NCBI RefSeq assembly: GCF_022812285.1
Contig: NZ_CP093300.1
Span: 1,116,001 to 1,180,000, forward strand
Direction: 5' to 3'
From: Alkalihalobacillus sp. LMS39
Lineage (GTDB): Bacteria > Bacillota > Bacilli > Bacillales > Bacillaceae_F
DNA: 64,000 bases
Shown one piece after another: positions 45,141-55,062 of this stretch (positions are counted from its first letter, which is position 1; each line of letters opens with the position of its first letter). The notes under the pieces were generated by a model. It did no database searches. It saw only the letters and a list, made by a program, of their open reading frames with translations, and was not told the DNA's origin. The translations under genes and the position numbers were made by a program.

Positions 45141-47165
45141 TTGAAGATTGAAGTAGCAGGGTTTAGTAAAATGTCACAAACGGGAAGTTCCTTATTAAAA
45201 TCTCTACAGAACAATAATTTACCTGTTTTAGATTTGCTATCTCGTGAGTGCATACAGAATAGTTTAGATGCAGCATTAAAGACCGAGGCTCATAATTCGG
45301 TAATTGTTGACCTTGGGACAACAGAAGTAGATGTCCCCTCATTAGCTAAACACTTTGAAGGAATTGAAGATACATTAATTGAACGTTTTTCTGGTGAAGT
45401 TGCTAAATCACTCTATATTAGTGACACTAATACCACTGGATTAACTGGAAACATAGATTATAGACTTGGTCTACAAGAGGCGGGTAATATTTATAAATTA
45501 ATCTATGGAATAAATCACGCCCAAACCCAAGAAGGAGCAGGGGGATCTTGGGGTCTTGGGAAAACAGTTTATTTTCGGTTGGGTGTTGGATTAGTAATTT
45601 ATTATACTAGAATTTTAAATGAAAATATGGAGTATGAAGAACGCCTTGCGGCAACATTAGTAGAAAATGAAGATGCTCCTACTACTATATTACCTAAAGA
45701 ATCTAGTTGGAATAGAGGTATTGCTTGGTGGGGAAAAGAGCTAGAGCCTGGAAACACAATTCCTACCACTAATACTGACGAAATTTATGACATATTAGAT
45801 TCATTAAATATAAAGCCTTTTATGCAAAATGAAACTGGTACAAAAGTTATCATTCCATTTGTAGATGAGAATATAGCAAAAGTATCGATTGATAGTTCAG
45901 GAGCATGGTGGGAAGAATCGATTGAAGAATACCTGAAAATTGCAGTCCAACGTTGGTACGCTCCGCGTTTAGATAACCCAGATTATCCTTATGGAAAATG
46001 GTTGGACTGTCGTATCAATGGTCAAAGAATTAGAAGAGAAAGTATGGAAAAGGTATTTAAAGAAATTCAGTATTTATATAATTATGCCGCTGACTTTAAA
46101 ACGATTTCTCAAAAACAAAAATTAGAGAAGGAAAATATATATGTCCGTGGATTGACCCTTGGAGGGATTGTAAAACAGACAGACAACAATGAACCCAATG
46201 GAGGTGCAATAGCATTTAAGAAATACAATAAGGAAGAGTTAGGTATGGTTAGACCTATAAACGCATTAAGTCCTTATGAGTATATTAACTGTGAAAATAT
46301 TAGTGACTCAATGAATTCTCCTATTGTCACCTATGTCCGCAGACCGGGAATGTTAATTAACTATGAGTTAAACAGTGAATGGTGCAATAATATTGAAGTT
46401 GTACAGGATGAATACTTGTTAGCGGTATATGTACCAAGATCTCAAACCAAATTAACAACTAAATCTATTCCAAATCTCGAAGAATATCTACGGCGAAGTG
46501 AAGAGGCTGACCATGCCTCTTGGTGTAATATTCAGGTTGACGGTAGAGGAACACGACTAGTCTCTAGTATTAAAAACGGAGTTAGAAAAGCATTGGGGGA
46601 TGTCTATCAGCAAAAAGAAAAGAAACAACAGGCTCCAGGAGCAACAATGCTTTCAAAAAAATTCGGTAAGGTTCTATTGCCTCCAAGAGGTTATGGCAAT
46701 AGATCTAATGGGGTAAAGCCTAATAAGCCGACAAGCCCAAGTGGTATTAGTACGAGAAGACAAGATTATTTTGTAGTTGAGCATCAAGAATATAATAGCT
46801 TTGGAGATTTAATTGTCAACTTCAAACTGAAATTGTCTTCCAAGGTAGATACTGCCACTGTTGAATTAATCATATTATCGGAATCTGGCACTCTAAAAGC
46901 AGATGATTGGGAAAATGAGAAAAATGGGATAGGGACTCCTTTTCCAGTTGTAATTAAGGATTACTCTATTACTAGTATAGATAACAACTTACCAGTGCCA
47001 AATGACTTTCTACAACTGATTTCTTCTAGGCAATATAATATAAATAATAAGCTATTAATTAAAAATAATAAAAAAGTGGTTGATTTAAAGGGCCAAATTA
47101 CTATTTTTAGCTCTGATCCATTTATTCAATTCTCTTTAGCTCATAAATTTGAGGAGGGACAATAA
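45141..47165 (+). CDS. GHKL (MutL/MORC-like) ATPase, RM system 3
   Basis: TTG 45141 lies behind GGAGGGG, two bases after the Z1 stop (674 residues). GHKL motifs: N-box LLSRECIQNSLDAAL, G1-type LYISDTNTTGLTG and G2-type GAGGSWGLGKTVYF. These define the Hsp90/MutL ATPase fold and the bacterial MORC-related branch described in restriction-modification neighbourhoods. The C-terminal half is unclassified. ATP-driven dimer closure on DNA would couple recognition to cutting in such systems (inference). The stop overlaps the next ATG (TAATG), showing translational coupling. Confidence 0.85.
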   Translation: MKIEVAGFSKMSQTGSSLLKSLQNNNLPVLDLLSRECIQNSLDAALKTEAHNSVIVDLGTTEVDVPSLAKHFEGIEDTLIERFSGEVAKSLYISDTNTTGLTGNIDYRLGLQEAGNIYKLIYGINHAQTQEGAGGSWGLGKTVYFRLGVGLVIYYTRILNENMEYEERLAATLVENEDAPTTILPKESSWNRGIAWWGKELEPGNTIPTTNTDEIYDILDSLNIKPFMQNETGTKVIIPFVDENIAKVSIDSSGAWWEESIEEYLKIAVQRWYAPRLDNPDYPYGKWLDCRINGQRIRRESMEKVFKEIQYLYNYAADFKTISQKQKLEKENIYVRGLTLGGIVKQTDNNEPNGGAIAFKKYNKEELGMVRPINALSPYEYINCENISDSMNSPIVTYVRRPGMLINYELNSEWCNNIEVVQDEYLLAVYVPRSQTKLTTKSIPNLEEYLRRSEEADHASWCNIQVDGRGTRLVSSIKNGVRKALGDVYQQKEKKQQAPGATMLSKKFGKVLLPPRGYGNRSNGVKPNKPTSPSGISTRRQDYFVVEHQEYNSFGDLIVNFKLKLSSKVDTATVELIILSESGTLKADDWENEKNGIGTPFPVVIKDYSITSIDNNLPVPNDFLQLISSRQYNINNKLLIKNNKKVVDLKGQITIFSSDPFIQFSLAHKFEEGQ

Positions 47166-48106
47166 TGAGTACTGGCTTAAGTGTATATTCAACATTCGAC
47201 AGTAGTATAGAAAATAAAATTTGTCCTTTATACTCATTTAACTATTATTTTATAAATGAGAATGGTGAAAAAGAAGAGCTTGTTCTTAGCGAAGACGGAG
47301 CAGGAACAGTACTAGAGAATACACATTCAACTTGGGAGTACAAAACTTACGGATTAATTATAGAAGCAGAAATCATACTAAGCAACCCAGACTTTTTATT
47401 TGGTAACAATGGATTGGTAAACGATAACGCAACTATTGGTATTGCTTTACAAATTGCTTCAAAAAAATCTGCCCAACAAATAATTAGGCCCATAGGTGAA
47501 ATCAAAAAGGGTGAGGGTAGTAATACTATAATCACATTTGAGCAAGAGTTAAGTAATGAAGTGTTCTATGGCAATTTTCAGATCAAGGTTCTCCTTTATG
47601 TAAAAGAACCTAGTGCAGAACTGACAATGGGAAAAGCAAATATCCCTGGCATGATGCTAGGTACTATCATTGAACAATTAATAGATATAGATGGCAATAT
47701 GTCTGCATTTCCAATTATTAAAATAAACGACCCAACAAAACCGTTGTGGTATGTAGAATATAATATTGATGATGCCACAATAGATAGTTTTGATACGGAG
47801 CATGTGTGCATTTATTTTAATTCAGCACACCCGGCTTTCAAATATTTAGAAAAACGTGATTCTCAAGTCGGTACGCACCTTCAAAATGAGGTTATGGCTA
47901 GTGCGTTAACATTAATTATCACACATGTAAAATCACTCCCTGAGTGGGATTATATAGAGCAAGGAGAAAACTTAGAAGAGGGGTCAATTGGAGCTGCAAT
48001 CTATTATTTTATTAAAACTTTTGATTGGAATTTTCAATCTGCAGAACTCCTCTCTGAATCGATTCGTGCTTATTTTGAAACATTAGGAGAAGATCAATAT
48101 GAGTAA
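47165..48106 (+). CDS. Accessory protein of RM system 3, unknown fold
   Basis: The 313-residue protein overlaps both neighbours (TAATG with the ATPase; ATG of the next gene lies inside its end). It begins MSTGLSVYSTFDSS and is rich in beta-strand-like segments such as GLIIEAEIILSNPDFLF and NFQIKVLLYVKEPSAEL, with no catalytic motif I can name. Position between the GHKL ATPase and the DUF6339-like gene is a fixed part of such operons. It probably forms a complex with the ATPase. It is intact. Confidence 0.7.
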   Translation: MSTGLSVYSTFDSSIENKICPLYSFNYYFINENGEKEELVLSEDGAGTVLENTHSTWEYKTYGLIIEAEIILSNPDFLFGNNGLVNDNATIGIALQIASKKSAQQIIRPIGEIKKGEGSNTIITFEQELSNEVFYGNFQIKVLLYVKEPSAELTMGKANIPGMMLGTIIEQLIDIDGNMSAFPIIKINDPTKPLWYVEYNIDDATIDSFDTEHVCIYFNSAHPAFKYLEKRDSQVGTHLQNEVMASALTLIITHVKSLPEWDYIEQGENLEEGSIGAAIYYFIKTFDWNFQSAELLSESIRAYFETLGEDQYE

Positions 48107-48845
48107 TATTAACTGGTTAGATCCGTCTGCATGGGATAAATTGAAACTATCTAAATCGGATTCCCTAAAAAGATTTGAGGAATTGGATGTTAATAATATT
48201 GAACCAAAAAGACTAAATAAACAGGGTGAGAGTGAATTAAGGGAAGCCTTAATAAATGCTTTTAATCGTGTTCAAAATCCGTTATACATGGATAAAGAGA
48301 ACCCTAATCTGTATGACATTGATTTGCATACTGGTTTAGCTTTATATGATTTATTAAATAATCAATTTGGCTTTAAAGAACGTTTGGCTGCGCAAGATGA
48401 TATTTGGCGCTTTATTTCCCTATGTATTATCCCTGACTATGTTTACAAGAGACACGGATTAAAACCTGGCCGTTTTTACGAACACCCTCGTCGTATTTGG
48501 TTGAAATCACTATGGTGGTATATCCATTTATCTTGGCAAGGTTCTTACGAAGAAACGTTGAGAATTTTAGAGAGCAACACAACGGATAATGTAGTGCAAC
48601 TTGTTGAACGTACAGGAACGAACGGTTATCGAGTTTCTTTTGCTCGTAAGCTAATGGCTGAGTTTTATAATTCATACAGTGACCTTCCTGGTACACAAAG
48701 AACATCTCTTTTTAGACGAGTGTTAAAATTAAGTACTGCTAGAACTAAATTAATTGAGCCGAGTCTTGTTGAGGGTGGTATAGACTCTTATGTGAAGGGA
48801 TTGTTTGAATACTTTGTTAAATCAAGTGAATACGCGAAACAATGA
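48099..48845 (+). CDS. DUF6339-like accessory protein of RM system 3
   Basis: The 248-residue, mainly helical protein starts at ATG 48099, eight bases before the upstream stop. Segments such as DDIWRFISLCIIPDYVYKR, RIWLKSLWWYIHLSWQG and LIEPSLVEGGIDSYVKGLF fit DUF6339 proteins, which occur with Z1 and GHKL genes. Function is unknown. Its 3' end overlaps the start of the methylase gene by about 40 bases in another frame, so the operon is tightly packed and translation is coupled. Confidence 0.65.
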   Translation: MSNINWLDPSAWDKLKLSKSDSLKRFEELDVNNIEPKRLNKQGESELREALINAFNRVQNPLYMDKENPNLYDIDLHTGLALYDLLNNQFGFKERLAAQDDIWRFISLCIIPDYVYKRHGLKPGRFYEHPRRIWLKSLWWYIHLSWQGSYEETLRILESNTTDNVVQLVERTGTNGYRVSFARKLMAEFYNSYSDLPGTQRTSLFRRVLKLSTARTKLIEPSLVEGGIDSYVKGLFEYFVKSSEYAKQ

Positions 48846-50142
48846 AGTAGTAGATTTGTTTTCGGGATGTGGAGGGCTAGGGTTAGGATTTTTACGTGCT
48901 GGCTTTCCAATTGCAACTGGGATTGAAATTGATAACTCTGCCCAATTGACTGCATCTTATAATCTACACTGGAAACATGGGAAAGAGAGTGAACATTTAA
49001 ATTTAGACTTAACTAAAAGTGATTCAGGTATCTTAAAAAAACTTATAAAGGAAAGCCCTATTGTAATTGGGGGACCGCCTTGCCAAGCCTACTCGATGGC
49101 TGGAAGAGCGAAATTACGATCCTTGGGTGAAGCTAGAGTAGCTACAATGGATAAAAGAGGCTACCTTTATCAAGATTTTCTTCGATATGTGTTGGAATTA
49201 GACGCCAATGCAATAGTCATGGAGAATGTCCCTGAATCCACTAACTTCGACAATAAAAACATACCTGAAATTGTATGTGAACAATTAGATAATGCAGGGT
49301 TTACCGTTTATTGGACGTTACTAAATGCTGCTGATTATGGTGTTCCACAGACTAGAGAACGTATTTTTGTGATTGGGGTTAAAAAAGAGATAACAAACGA
49401 GTTAGCATTACCCATCCCCACTCATCGGCATAGAGATTCTTTCGTTCGAAAACAACGTAATTTTAAAAATACACGGTTTTATCGTCCAGCAATAGAACCT
49501 TCAGGAGATCTTCCTTATTGGGTAACTGTTGAGGAAGCACTCTCTGATTTACCAGTTTTATTTCCTAATCCCAAATCATCATATAAATTAAATAAGTTAA
49601 ATATGGCACTTCCGTATAAAATGGAACCCCAAAACACATTTCAACGAAGAATGCGTGAGAATATTATTACCAAGCATTTGGTTACAGGTCATGCATATAG
49701 AAAAACTCTGCGTGACTTTCCAATATTCGACAAAATGCAACCGGGTGACAACTATATAAAGGCACATGAGGTTGCGATGAAAATATTCGAATGTGAATGT
49801 GAACGACGTAAGATAACAAAAGACTCTGATCGTTATGAAGAATTAAAAAAGAAAATGGTACCACCGTATTCTGTGGAGAAATTTATAGCGAAATGGCAAA
49901 AGTTAGACTTACATCGACCTTCTCACACGTTAGTAGCACATTTAAGCGTTGATACTTATAGTCATATTCACCCGTGGGAACCACGTGGAATTTCAGTCCG
50001 AGAAGCAGCTCGGCTACAATCGTTTCCGGATGACTTTTTATTTAATTGCACAATGGGGGAAGCTTTTAAACAAATTGGAAATGCGGTTCCACCCTTATTA
50101 TCTCAAGCAATTGCAGAAACAATTAAACCTTACTTTAACTAG
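48805..50142 (+). CDS. DNA cytosine-5 methyltransferase of RM system 3
   Basis: The start at TTG 48805 lies within the previous gene; GTG 48829 is an alternative. Motifs: VVDLFSGCGGLGLGFLRAG (I), VIGGPPCQAYSMAGRAK (IV, catalytic Cys), VMENVPE (VI), YGVPQTRERIFVIGV (VIII), SVREAARLQSFPDDF (IX) and FKQIGNAVPPLLSQAI (X). At 445 residues it has a long target-recognition region (about 190 residues). It marks host DNA so that the Z1/GHKL/DUF4420 machinery spares it. The gene is intact. Confidence 0.9.
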   Translation: MNTLLNQVNTRNNEVVDLFSGCGGLGLGFLRAGFPIATGIEIDNSAQLTASYNLHWKHGKESEHLNLDLTKSDSGILKKLIKESPIVIGGPPCQAYSMAGRAKLRSLGEARVATMDKRGYLYQDFLRYVLELDANAIVMENVPESTNFDNKNIPEIVCEQLDNAGFTVYWTLLNAADYGVPQTRERIFVIGVKKEITNELALPIPTHRHRDSFVRKQRNFKNTRFYRPAIEPSGDLPYWVTVEEALSDLPVLFPNPKSSYKLNKLNMALPYKMEPQNTFQRRMRENIITKHLVTGHAYRKTLRDFPIFDKMQPGDNYIKAHEVAMKIFECECERRKITKDSDRYEELKKKMVPPYSVEKFIAKWQKLDLHRPSHTLVAHLSVDTYSHIHPWEPRGISVREAARLQSFPDDFLFNCTMGEAFKQIGNAVPPLLSQAIAETIKPYFN

Positions 50143-50153
50143 GAAGTGTGTTT

Positions 50154-51062
50154 ATGAGCTTACTTGAAATTATACAATCTCATTTTTCGAATTTAAAAGA
50201 TGGAAAGATAATCGCAATTGAAGATCCTAAAGCAAAAGATAGTTGGGTTATAAAAGAAAGTAATGCTAACGGGGTTGCAATTGAAGTAAGTAATAAAATT
50301 GAAATAAACGAGAAATTCTCCAAGATGAACTTCTATACAAAAGACTATACTGTTGAAGGTAAAGACATTCGCCTGTTATTAATTACGTCTGATGTGAATC
50401 ATTTAAGGAATGAGTTTGCAAGAATATGTAGAAATTTTGTTGAACTTGGTCCAAACAATGAGACACGTAATATGCTTACTACTGAACCTCTTAAATGGTG
50501 GATAAACATGAAAGAACTTCTAGGCAATGCTAACCGTAATACCCAAGTATATAGTGTCATAGCCGAAATGTTATGTTTAAATCACCTACTTAACGTATCA
50601 AATGAAGTTGAGTGGTATGGACCATTAGGGGGATCTATTGATATTGAAACTGAAGATGGGTTGTTTGAAGTGAAATCAACTGTAAATAGGTACGATTCAA
50701 TAATTCATGTAAATGGCCAATTTCAATTAGTGAGCAATGCAAAGCAACAATTAATTTTTTGTCGGATGGAAAAAAGTAATCATGGTTACTCAATTAATGA
50801 TGTGCAGGAGTTACTTATCAAAAAAGGAATAAATATCGATTATATTGAGGATAGATTATTCTTATTGGGTATACCAAAAGGCAGTATAGCGAGGAAAGAA
50901 AAATTTAAAGTATTAGAAACTTCTCTATATACAATTGACAAGGAATTTCCGAAGATAACGCCCGCCAGTTTTAAAGGTGAGGTACTTCCAAAACATATAA
51001 TTGAAGTATCATACACAGTGGATTTAAGTGGTTTACAGAAAGAAAATCTTTTTATCATTTAA
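50154..51062 (+). CDS. DUF4420-type PD-(D/E)XK nuclease of RM system 3
   Basis: The start at ATG 50154 has AGGAAG seven bases upstream (302 residues); GTG 50148 is an alternative. The active-site pattern is clear: WYGPLGGSIDIETEDG followed by LFEVKST (D, then E-x-K) around residues 160-178, preceded by the helix YSVIAEMLCLNHLL. This matches the PD-(D/E)XK motif proteins known as DUF4420. As the only obvious nuclease of the operon it is the likely cutting subunit, directed by the Z1 and GHKL ATPases. It closes the operon. Confidence 0.8.
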   Translation: MSLLEIIQSHFSNLKDGKIIAIEDPKAKDSWVIKESNANGVAIEVSNKIEINEKFSKMNFYTKDYTVEGKDIRLLLITSDVNHLRNEFARICRNFVELGPNNETRNMLTTEPLKWWINMKELLGNANRNTQVYSVIAEMLCLNHLLNVSNEVEWYGPLGGSIDIETEDGLFEVKSTVNRYDSIIHVNGQFQLVSNAKQQLIFCRMEKSNHGYSINDVQELLIKKGINIDYIEDRLFLLGIPKGSIARKEKFKVLETSLYTIDKEFPKITPASFKGEVLPKHIIEVSYTVDLSGLQKENLFII

Positions 51063-51501
51063 TAAGTAAGAATAAGCTAATGTTTAATGTGTAAACATTT
51101 ATATTTTGAAAGTTTGGTTTGCATAATAAAAGTGTAGAGTTTTTATAAGGCAATATTTCGCTACAACTTTACACTTGAGAGATGGATATGTTAACTTCAA
51201 TGGCATAACCCAGCGTTTTGCTAAATTGCTATATAAGTTATTAAGGATACATTTATAACCATTTTTTTATTTTTCAGAAAGATTCTTTATTTTTCTTTCT
51301 TTTTCATTTTTTAGAAGGAACTAAGAATGGTAATAACTAAAAATTTCTTATTAATTCGAATAGCATAATTGTATACTTATAATCAAAACGAAAATCTCTC
51401 TTACCATTATGGTATCTATATGTTGAAGTAGGTTGGTCTAAAAGGTATCTAATTCATTGTTTAGTAAGCAAGTTAATTAATAGTGAATATACAGTCAAAT
51501 T
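51063..51501. other. Gene-free stretch after RM system 3
   Basis: No ORF with a credible start, no strong dyad except a loose AAGTGTA/TACACTT pair at 51129-51175 that could end the RM3 transcript. AT-rich. Confidence 0.4.
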
Positions 51502-51534
51502 AAGCGTTTCTTATATAGTAGGGACGCTTTTTTT
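51502..51534 (+). terminator. Rho-independent terminator
   Basis: AAGCGT pairs with ACGCTT across a 16-base loop, followed by seven T. The group II intron stub begins at the next base. Confidence 0.65.
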
Positions 51535-51616
51535 GTGCGCCCAGCATGAGTGCAATCTAGAGGGTGAAAGTCCCGATCTGTGAAGGCAGAAGTAGTAGTT
51601 AGCTTAACGCAAGGAT
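51535..51616 (+). mobile_element. 5' stub of a group II intron
   Basis: GTGCGCCCAGCATGAGTGC at 51535 and AGAGGGTGAAAGTCCCG shortly after are the conserved 5' end of bacterial group II introns. Only about 80 bases remain; there is no reverse transcriptase and no domain V. The stub ends at the 56-bp palindrome copy 2. Insertion directly behind a terminator hairpin is typical of some bacterial intron classes. Confidence 0.75.
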
Positions 51617-51672
51617 GTAAGCGTCAAATAGTCCACAATTAAATGAACAAGTGTGGACTATTTGACATTTAT
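51617..51672. repeat. 56-bp palindromic repeat, copy 2
   Basis: Same length and layout as the copies at 5093 and 56654, but more diverged: GTAAGCGTCAA at the left end and a TTGACATTTATG right end leave a few mismatches in the stem. It abuts the group II intron stub. Confidence 0.8.
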
Positions 51673-52248
51673 GTACTAAAATAGTGAACTCTTTAATCAA
51701 TCCATTAAACTACAACTAAATTATTCATAAATAATTTTTTTTTATCTCCCCATAAGACAATCCAACTCTTTATAATAATTCATCTATTTCCAACGGGTAT
51801 CCATGAAAGTTACCCCTGGATGACTTGCTTAATCATATGATTGACAATTACCTAACGTCCATTTTGTGAACCTTTCAAAAGGTATGTGTACAAGAGTTTA
51901 TTAATGATCCTTGCGCCACCACCAAAGAAATGGTTTTCGCCAATCTCCCCATCTGAAAAGAAAAGCAAATTTGCTAAATTATGATATAGTAACATTTAAT
52001 ACATAGTTGAAGGATATTGCGCAATAATGAAGCCCTTGAATGGACTCTTCTATGTTGAACTATTGGAAATAGAGGAGGTGTCAAAACTTGCGGACTAGGA
52101 GGAAGCCCCAAGTATGATAAAAATCAAACACACTAGGCATCAGGCACCTTCCCCGCTATACAATTCAAACATGTATTTAAAATACAATTAAAGGTAAACT
52201 ACCTATAAAAACTTTGAGCGAAAATCATAAAGAAGAGAGGCAAATAAA
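51673..52248. other. Gene-free stretch upstream of the HEAT/dbpA pair
   Basis: No supported ORF. Near 52075 GAGGAGGTG precedes a very short reading frame only. The stretch probably contains the promoter of the HEAT-repeat gene; no consensus pair was certain. Confidence 0.35.
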
Positions 52249-52692
52249 TTGGCTAATCAAGAAGAAAAAACAGATTTACCTGCCAACTTTGATGAATTAA
52301 AGAAGTCCATCAATAGAATGGCTAATTGGCGGGAACGATTGGATACGGTAGAAGAGTTAGGGAAGTGGAAAGCACGAGAGACCATTGAATTATTAAAGCA
52401 TAGTATGGCAGGTGATCCTGTCCATAAAGTGCGGGAAGCTGCTTACCGTCAACTTCAGGCGTTAGGAGAGCAGGTTACGATGCCGGAACGGAAGGAAGGC
52501 CATGCAGTTAAGGATACGAAAAAAATCCTTGTTCGTATAAAAAAGAGCCTGCCTAAGGACCATTCCTATGAAGATTTTAAAGAGAAATTGAAAAAGATGA
52601 GAATTGATGTGTATGATACATATGAAGGAGAGAAAGGTACGGATTTTGATACGTGGCTTGAGCAGTTGTGGTCTGAATTACGGACGAGATAA
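52249..52692 (+). CDS. HEAT-repeat protein next to dbpA
   Basis: TTG 52249 follows AAGAGAGG (147 residues). Residues 20-75 form a HEAT-type helical pair, MANWRERLDTVEELGKWKA then DPVHKVREAAYRQLQALGE. The rest is a charged region, ILVRIKKSLPKDHSYEDF to LEQLWSELRTR. HEAT repeats mediate protein contacts. Its place directly upstream of and codirectional with the DbpA helicase (72-base gap) suggests a partner role in RNA or ribosome metabolism; the function is not established to my knowledge. Confidence 0.75.
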   Translation: MANQEEKTDLPANFDELKKSINRMANWRERLDTVEELGKWKARETIELLKHSMAGDPVHKVREAAYRQLQALGEQVTMPERKEGHAVKDTKKILVRIKKSLPKDHSYEDFKEKLKKMRIDVYDTYEGEKGTDFDTWLEQLWSELRTR

Positions 52693-52764
52693 AGTCAGTT
52701 CAATATGATCTGTTATTGAGCTTTTTGAAAGAATGAGTAGAAATAATACAAATGGGGTTATGGT

Positions 52765-54210
52765 ATGAGTGAACGAGGTTTTGATGAGTATCAGTTAAGT
52801 GAGGAAATAAATCGCGCACTTTTATTAATGAAATACGAAAAGGCAACAGAGGTTCAACGGGAAGTCATTCCACTAGCTATGAAAAAGAAAGATTTAATCG
52901 TTAAATCTCAAACGGGCAGTGGAAAGACGGCAGCCTTTGGAATTCCGATTTGTGAGATGGTGAATTGGGAGGAAAGAAAGCCGCAAGCGTTAATTCTCAC
53001 ACCAACAAGAGAGCTTGCTGTTCAAGTTCGGGAGGATATTGCGAATATTGGTCGATTTAAGCGGATTAAAGCCGTAGCCGTTTATGGAAAAGAACCCTTC
53101 TCGAAACAAAAAGACGAATTAAAACAACGGACTCATGTTGTTGTTGGGACACCTGGTCGGGTGCTGGACCATATCGAAAGAGAAACAATAGCATTGGATG
53201 AAATTAAATATCTCGTTATTGATGAAGCAGACGAGATGCTGAATATGGGTTTTATTAACGATGTGGAAGCGATTATTAAAGGGCTTCCTGTTGATAGAGT
53301 GACGATGGTGTTTTCGGCAACGTTGCCGAAAGATGTGGAAACTCTTTGTCATCATTATATGGAAAGTCCCGAGCATATTGAAATAGCATCTTCTGGCATG
53401 ACTACGGCTTCGATTGAACATCATGTAATTGAAGTTAATCCAGAAGAAAAGTTATCGCTCCTTAAAGATATAACCGTTGTGGAGAATCCAGACAGTTGTA
53501 TTGTTTTTTGCAATACGAAAGAGCATGTGGATACGGTGTTTTCCGAACTAGATCGCGCTAATTATTCTTGTGAAAAACTTCATGGTGGATTAGAGCAAGA
53601 AGATCGGTTTTCCGTCATGGATGGTTTTAAGCGGGGCAATTTCCGTTATCTTGTGGCGACGGATGTTGCTGCGAGGGGAATTGATGTGGATAATGTAACG
53701 TTAGTCATTAACTATGACGTACCGATGGAAAAGGAAAGTTATGTGCACCGAACAGGAAGAACGGGTCGATCGGGTAATAAAGGAAAAGCCATTACGTTAG
53801 CAACACAAAGCGATGAGAAGTACCTTAAAGGGATCGAGAGGTACATAGGTTTTACCATAGCTGATATGGAGGCACCTAGTGAGACCGAAGTTTCTAGAGG
53901 AAAAGCGGCTTTTGACGAAAAAATTAGTGGCCGTCGAGTCGTTCGAAATAATAAAACGGCACGGATCAATAAAGATATTATGAAGCTCCATTTTAGTGGC
54001 GGGAAAAAGAAAAAACTTAGGCCAGTAGATTTTGTTGGAACGCTCACTAATATTCCTGGGGTAAGCGCAGAGGATATTGGGATTATCACAATCCAAGATA
54101 CGTTAACGTACGTGGATATTCATAATGGAAAAGGGTCGTTAGTGTTAGAAGCAATGGAAAATACAACGATTAAAGGAAAGAAACTGAAGGTTAGTGTAGC
54201 GATTAAGTAA
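52765..54210 (+). CDS. dbpA: ATP-dependent RNA helicase DbpA/YxiN
   Basis: The 481-residue DEAD-box helicase has Q-motif [11 protein letters not shown], motif [13 protein letters not shown], Ia [28 protein letters not shown], and [15 protein letters not shown] and [12 protein letters not shown]-terminal RNA-binding domain (from about residue 405, [19 protein letters not shown] to [19 protein letters not shown]) is characteristic of DbpA/YxiN, which binds hairpin 92 of 23S rRNA and acts in 50S ribosome assembly. Length agrees with B. subtilis YxiN. The last 180 bases of this gene recur at 56970-57154. Confidence 0.93.
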   Translation: MSERGFDEYQLSEEINRALLLMKYEKATEVQREVIPLAMKKKDLIVKSQTGSGKTAAFGIPICEMVNWEERKPQALILTPTRELAVQVREDIANIGRFKRIKAVAVYGKEPFSKQKDELKQRTHVVVGTPGRVLDHIERETIALDEIKYLVIDEADEMLNMGFINDVEAIIKGLPVDRVTMVFSATLPKDVETLCHHYMESPEHIEIASSGMTTASIEHHVIEVNPEEKLSLLKDITVVENPDSCIVFCNTKEHVDTVFSELDRANYSCEKLHGGLEQEDRFSVMDGFKRGNFRYLVATDVAARGIDVDNVTLVINYDVPMEKESYVHRTGRTGRSGNKGKAITLATQSDEKYLKGIERYIGFTIADMEAPSETEVSRGKAAFDEKISGRRVVRNNKTARINKDIMKLHFSGGKKKKLRPVDFVGTLTNIPGVSAEDIGIITIQDTLTYVDIHNGKGSLVLEAMENTTIKGKKLKVSVAIK

Positions 54211-54794
54211 TGGCTCGCATAAAAAGTTGTGACAGCATACAAGCGTGGGATTTATGGTAAGAGCATAAAAGCTTCTGGATAATGTACCCCAATCATAGAA
54301 AACCTTATAAGATTAATACATTATGACCTATGTTGGCCCTGACAACCGACAACTTGTCAACTTGTGAACTAACCACCACTAAATTTCGAAATTTGGGTGA
54401 GTTTCTCGAGTAATGATCACTTCTGATAGTCAACTGAGTTTACCTAGCTATACCCATCGTAACTAGGGTTCAAAATACAAAAGTAATTATATAATTAGGC
54501 TGCTTTCGGTTCAGAAAGGAGCCTTTTTCCTTCTTGTTTAATTTCTTAGGCGACATTTTCATTGTAGACTATTTTTGGATATTGCTCTATTTACAGAAAT
54601 GGGATTTAATATACTGAGGGTATTAATTTATGGACAAGGATTTTTCGGATGAATGGTGAAGAAAAGGAACCTTGTGAAAAAGGATTGCTCTTTTAGGATG
54701 ATTTATTTGATGAATTGTTAAAGTATAATATTGAGGCTGGTTACCGTTTTTAGTAGCGGGTTTGATCTTTAAGGAGGGAGAAAACAGAATATAA
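54211..54794. other. Gene-free start of the 2.8-kb insertion after dbpA
   Basis: Apart from a terminator at 54497 there is nothing I can support. The region is AT-rich with eroded short frames. It begins immediately after the dbpA stop and is the left part of the segment bounded by the duplicated dbpA 3' end. Confidence 0.35.
54497..54528 (+). terminator. Rho-independent terminator
   Basis: AGGCT and CTTTC pair with GAAAG and AGCCT (one internal mismatch), followed by TTTTT. Probably the original dbpA terminator or that of the inserted segment. Confidence 0.65.
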
Positions 54795-54953
54795 ATGGAG
54801 TATCAAGCGACTCATAATCAACTGTTAGCAGATGCACTTACTGTGAAAGTGTGTCATGGAATTAATCTGGATTCAATAGATGGGTGCATGTTAGCAGCTG
54901 GTACATTTTTTCTTACACATGTAATTCGGCTAAGCGTTAGAAAAGGACTGTGA
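54795..54953 (+). CDS. Small hypothetical protein
   Basis: A 52-codon ORF from ATG 54795 reads MEYQATHNQLLADALTVKV to VIRLSVRKGL. GGAGGGAG is 16 bases upstream, further than ideal. No family is recognised; it may be a fragment of a longer decayed gene. Confidence 0.3.
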   Translation: MEYQATHNQLLADALTVKVCHGINLDSIDGCMLAAGTFFLTHVIRLSVRKGL

Positions 54954-55062
54954 GTAGTACTTCTTCATTTATTCAAGAGGTACAAAACTAATTTTTGAAG
55001 AGTAAATATGGTGAAGTATTTTTAATTGAATTTAGCATAAGCAGAGAAAGGGGTGTCTTGAA

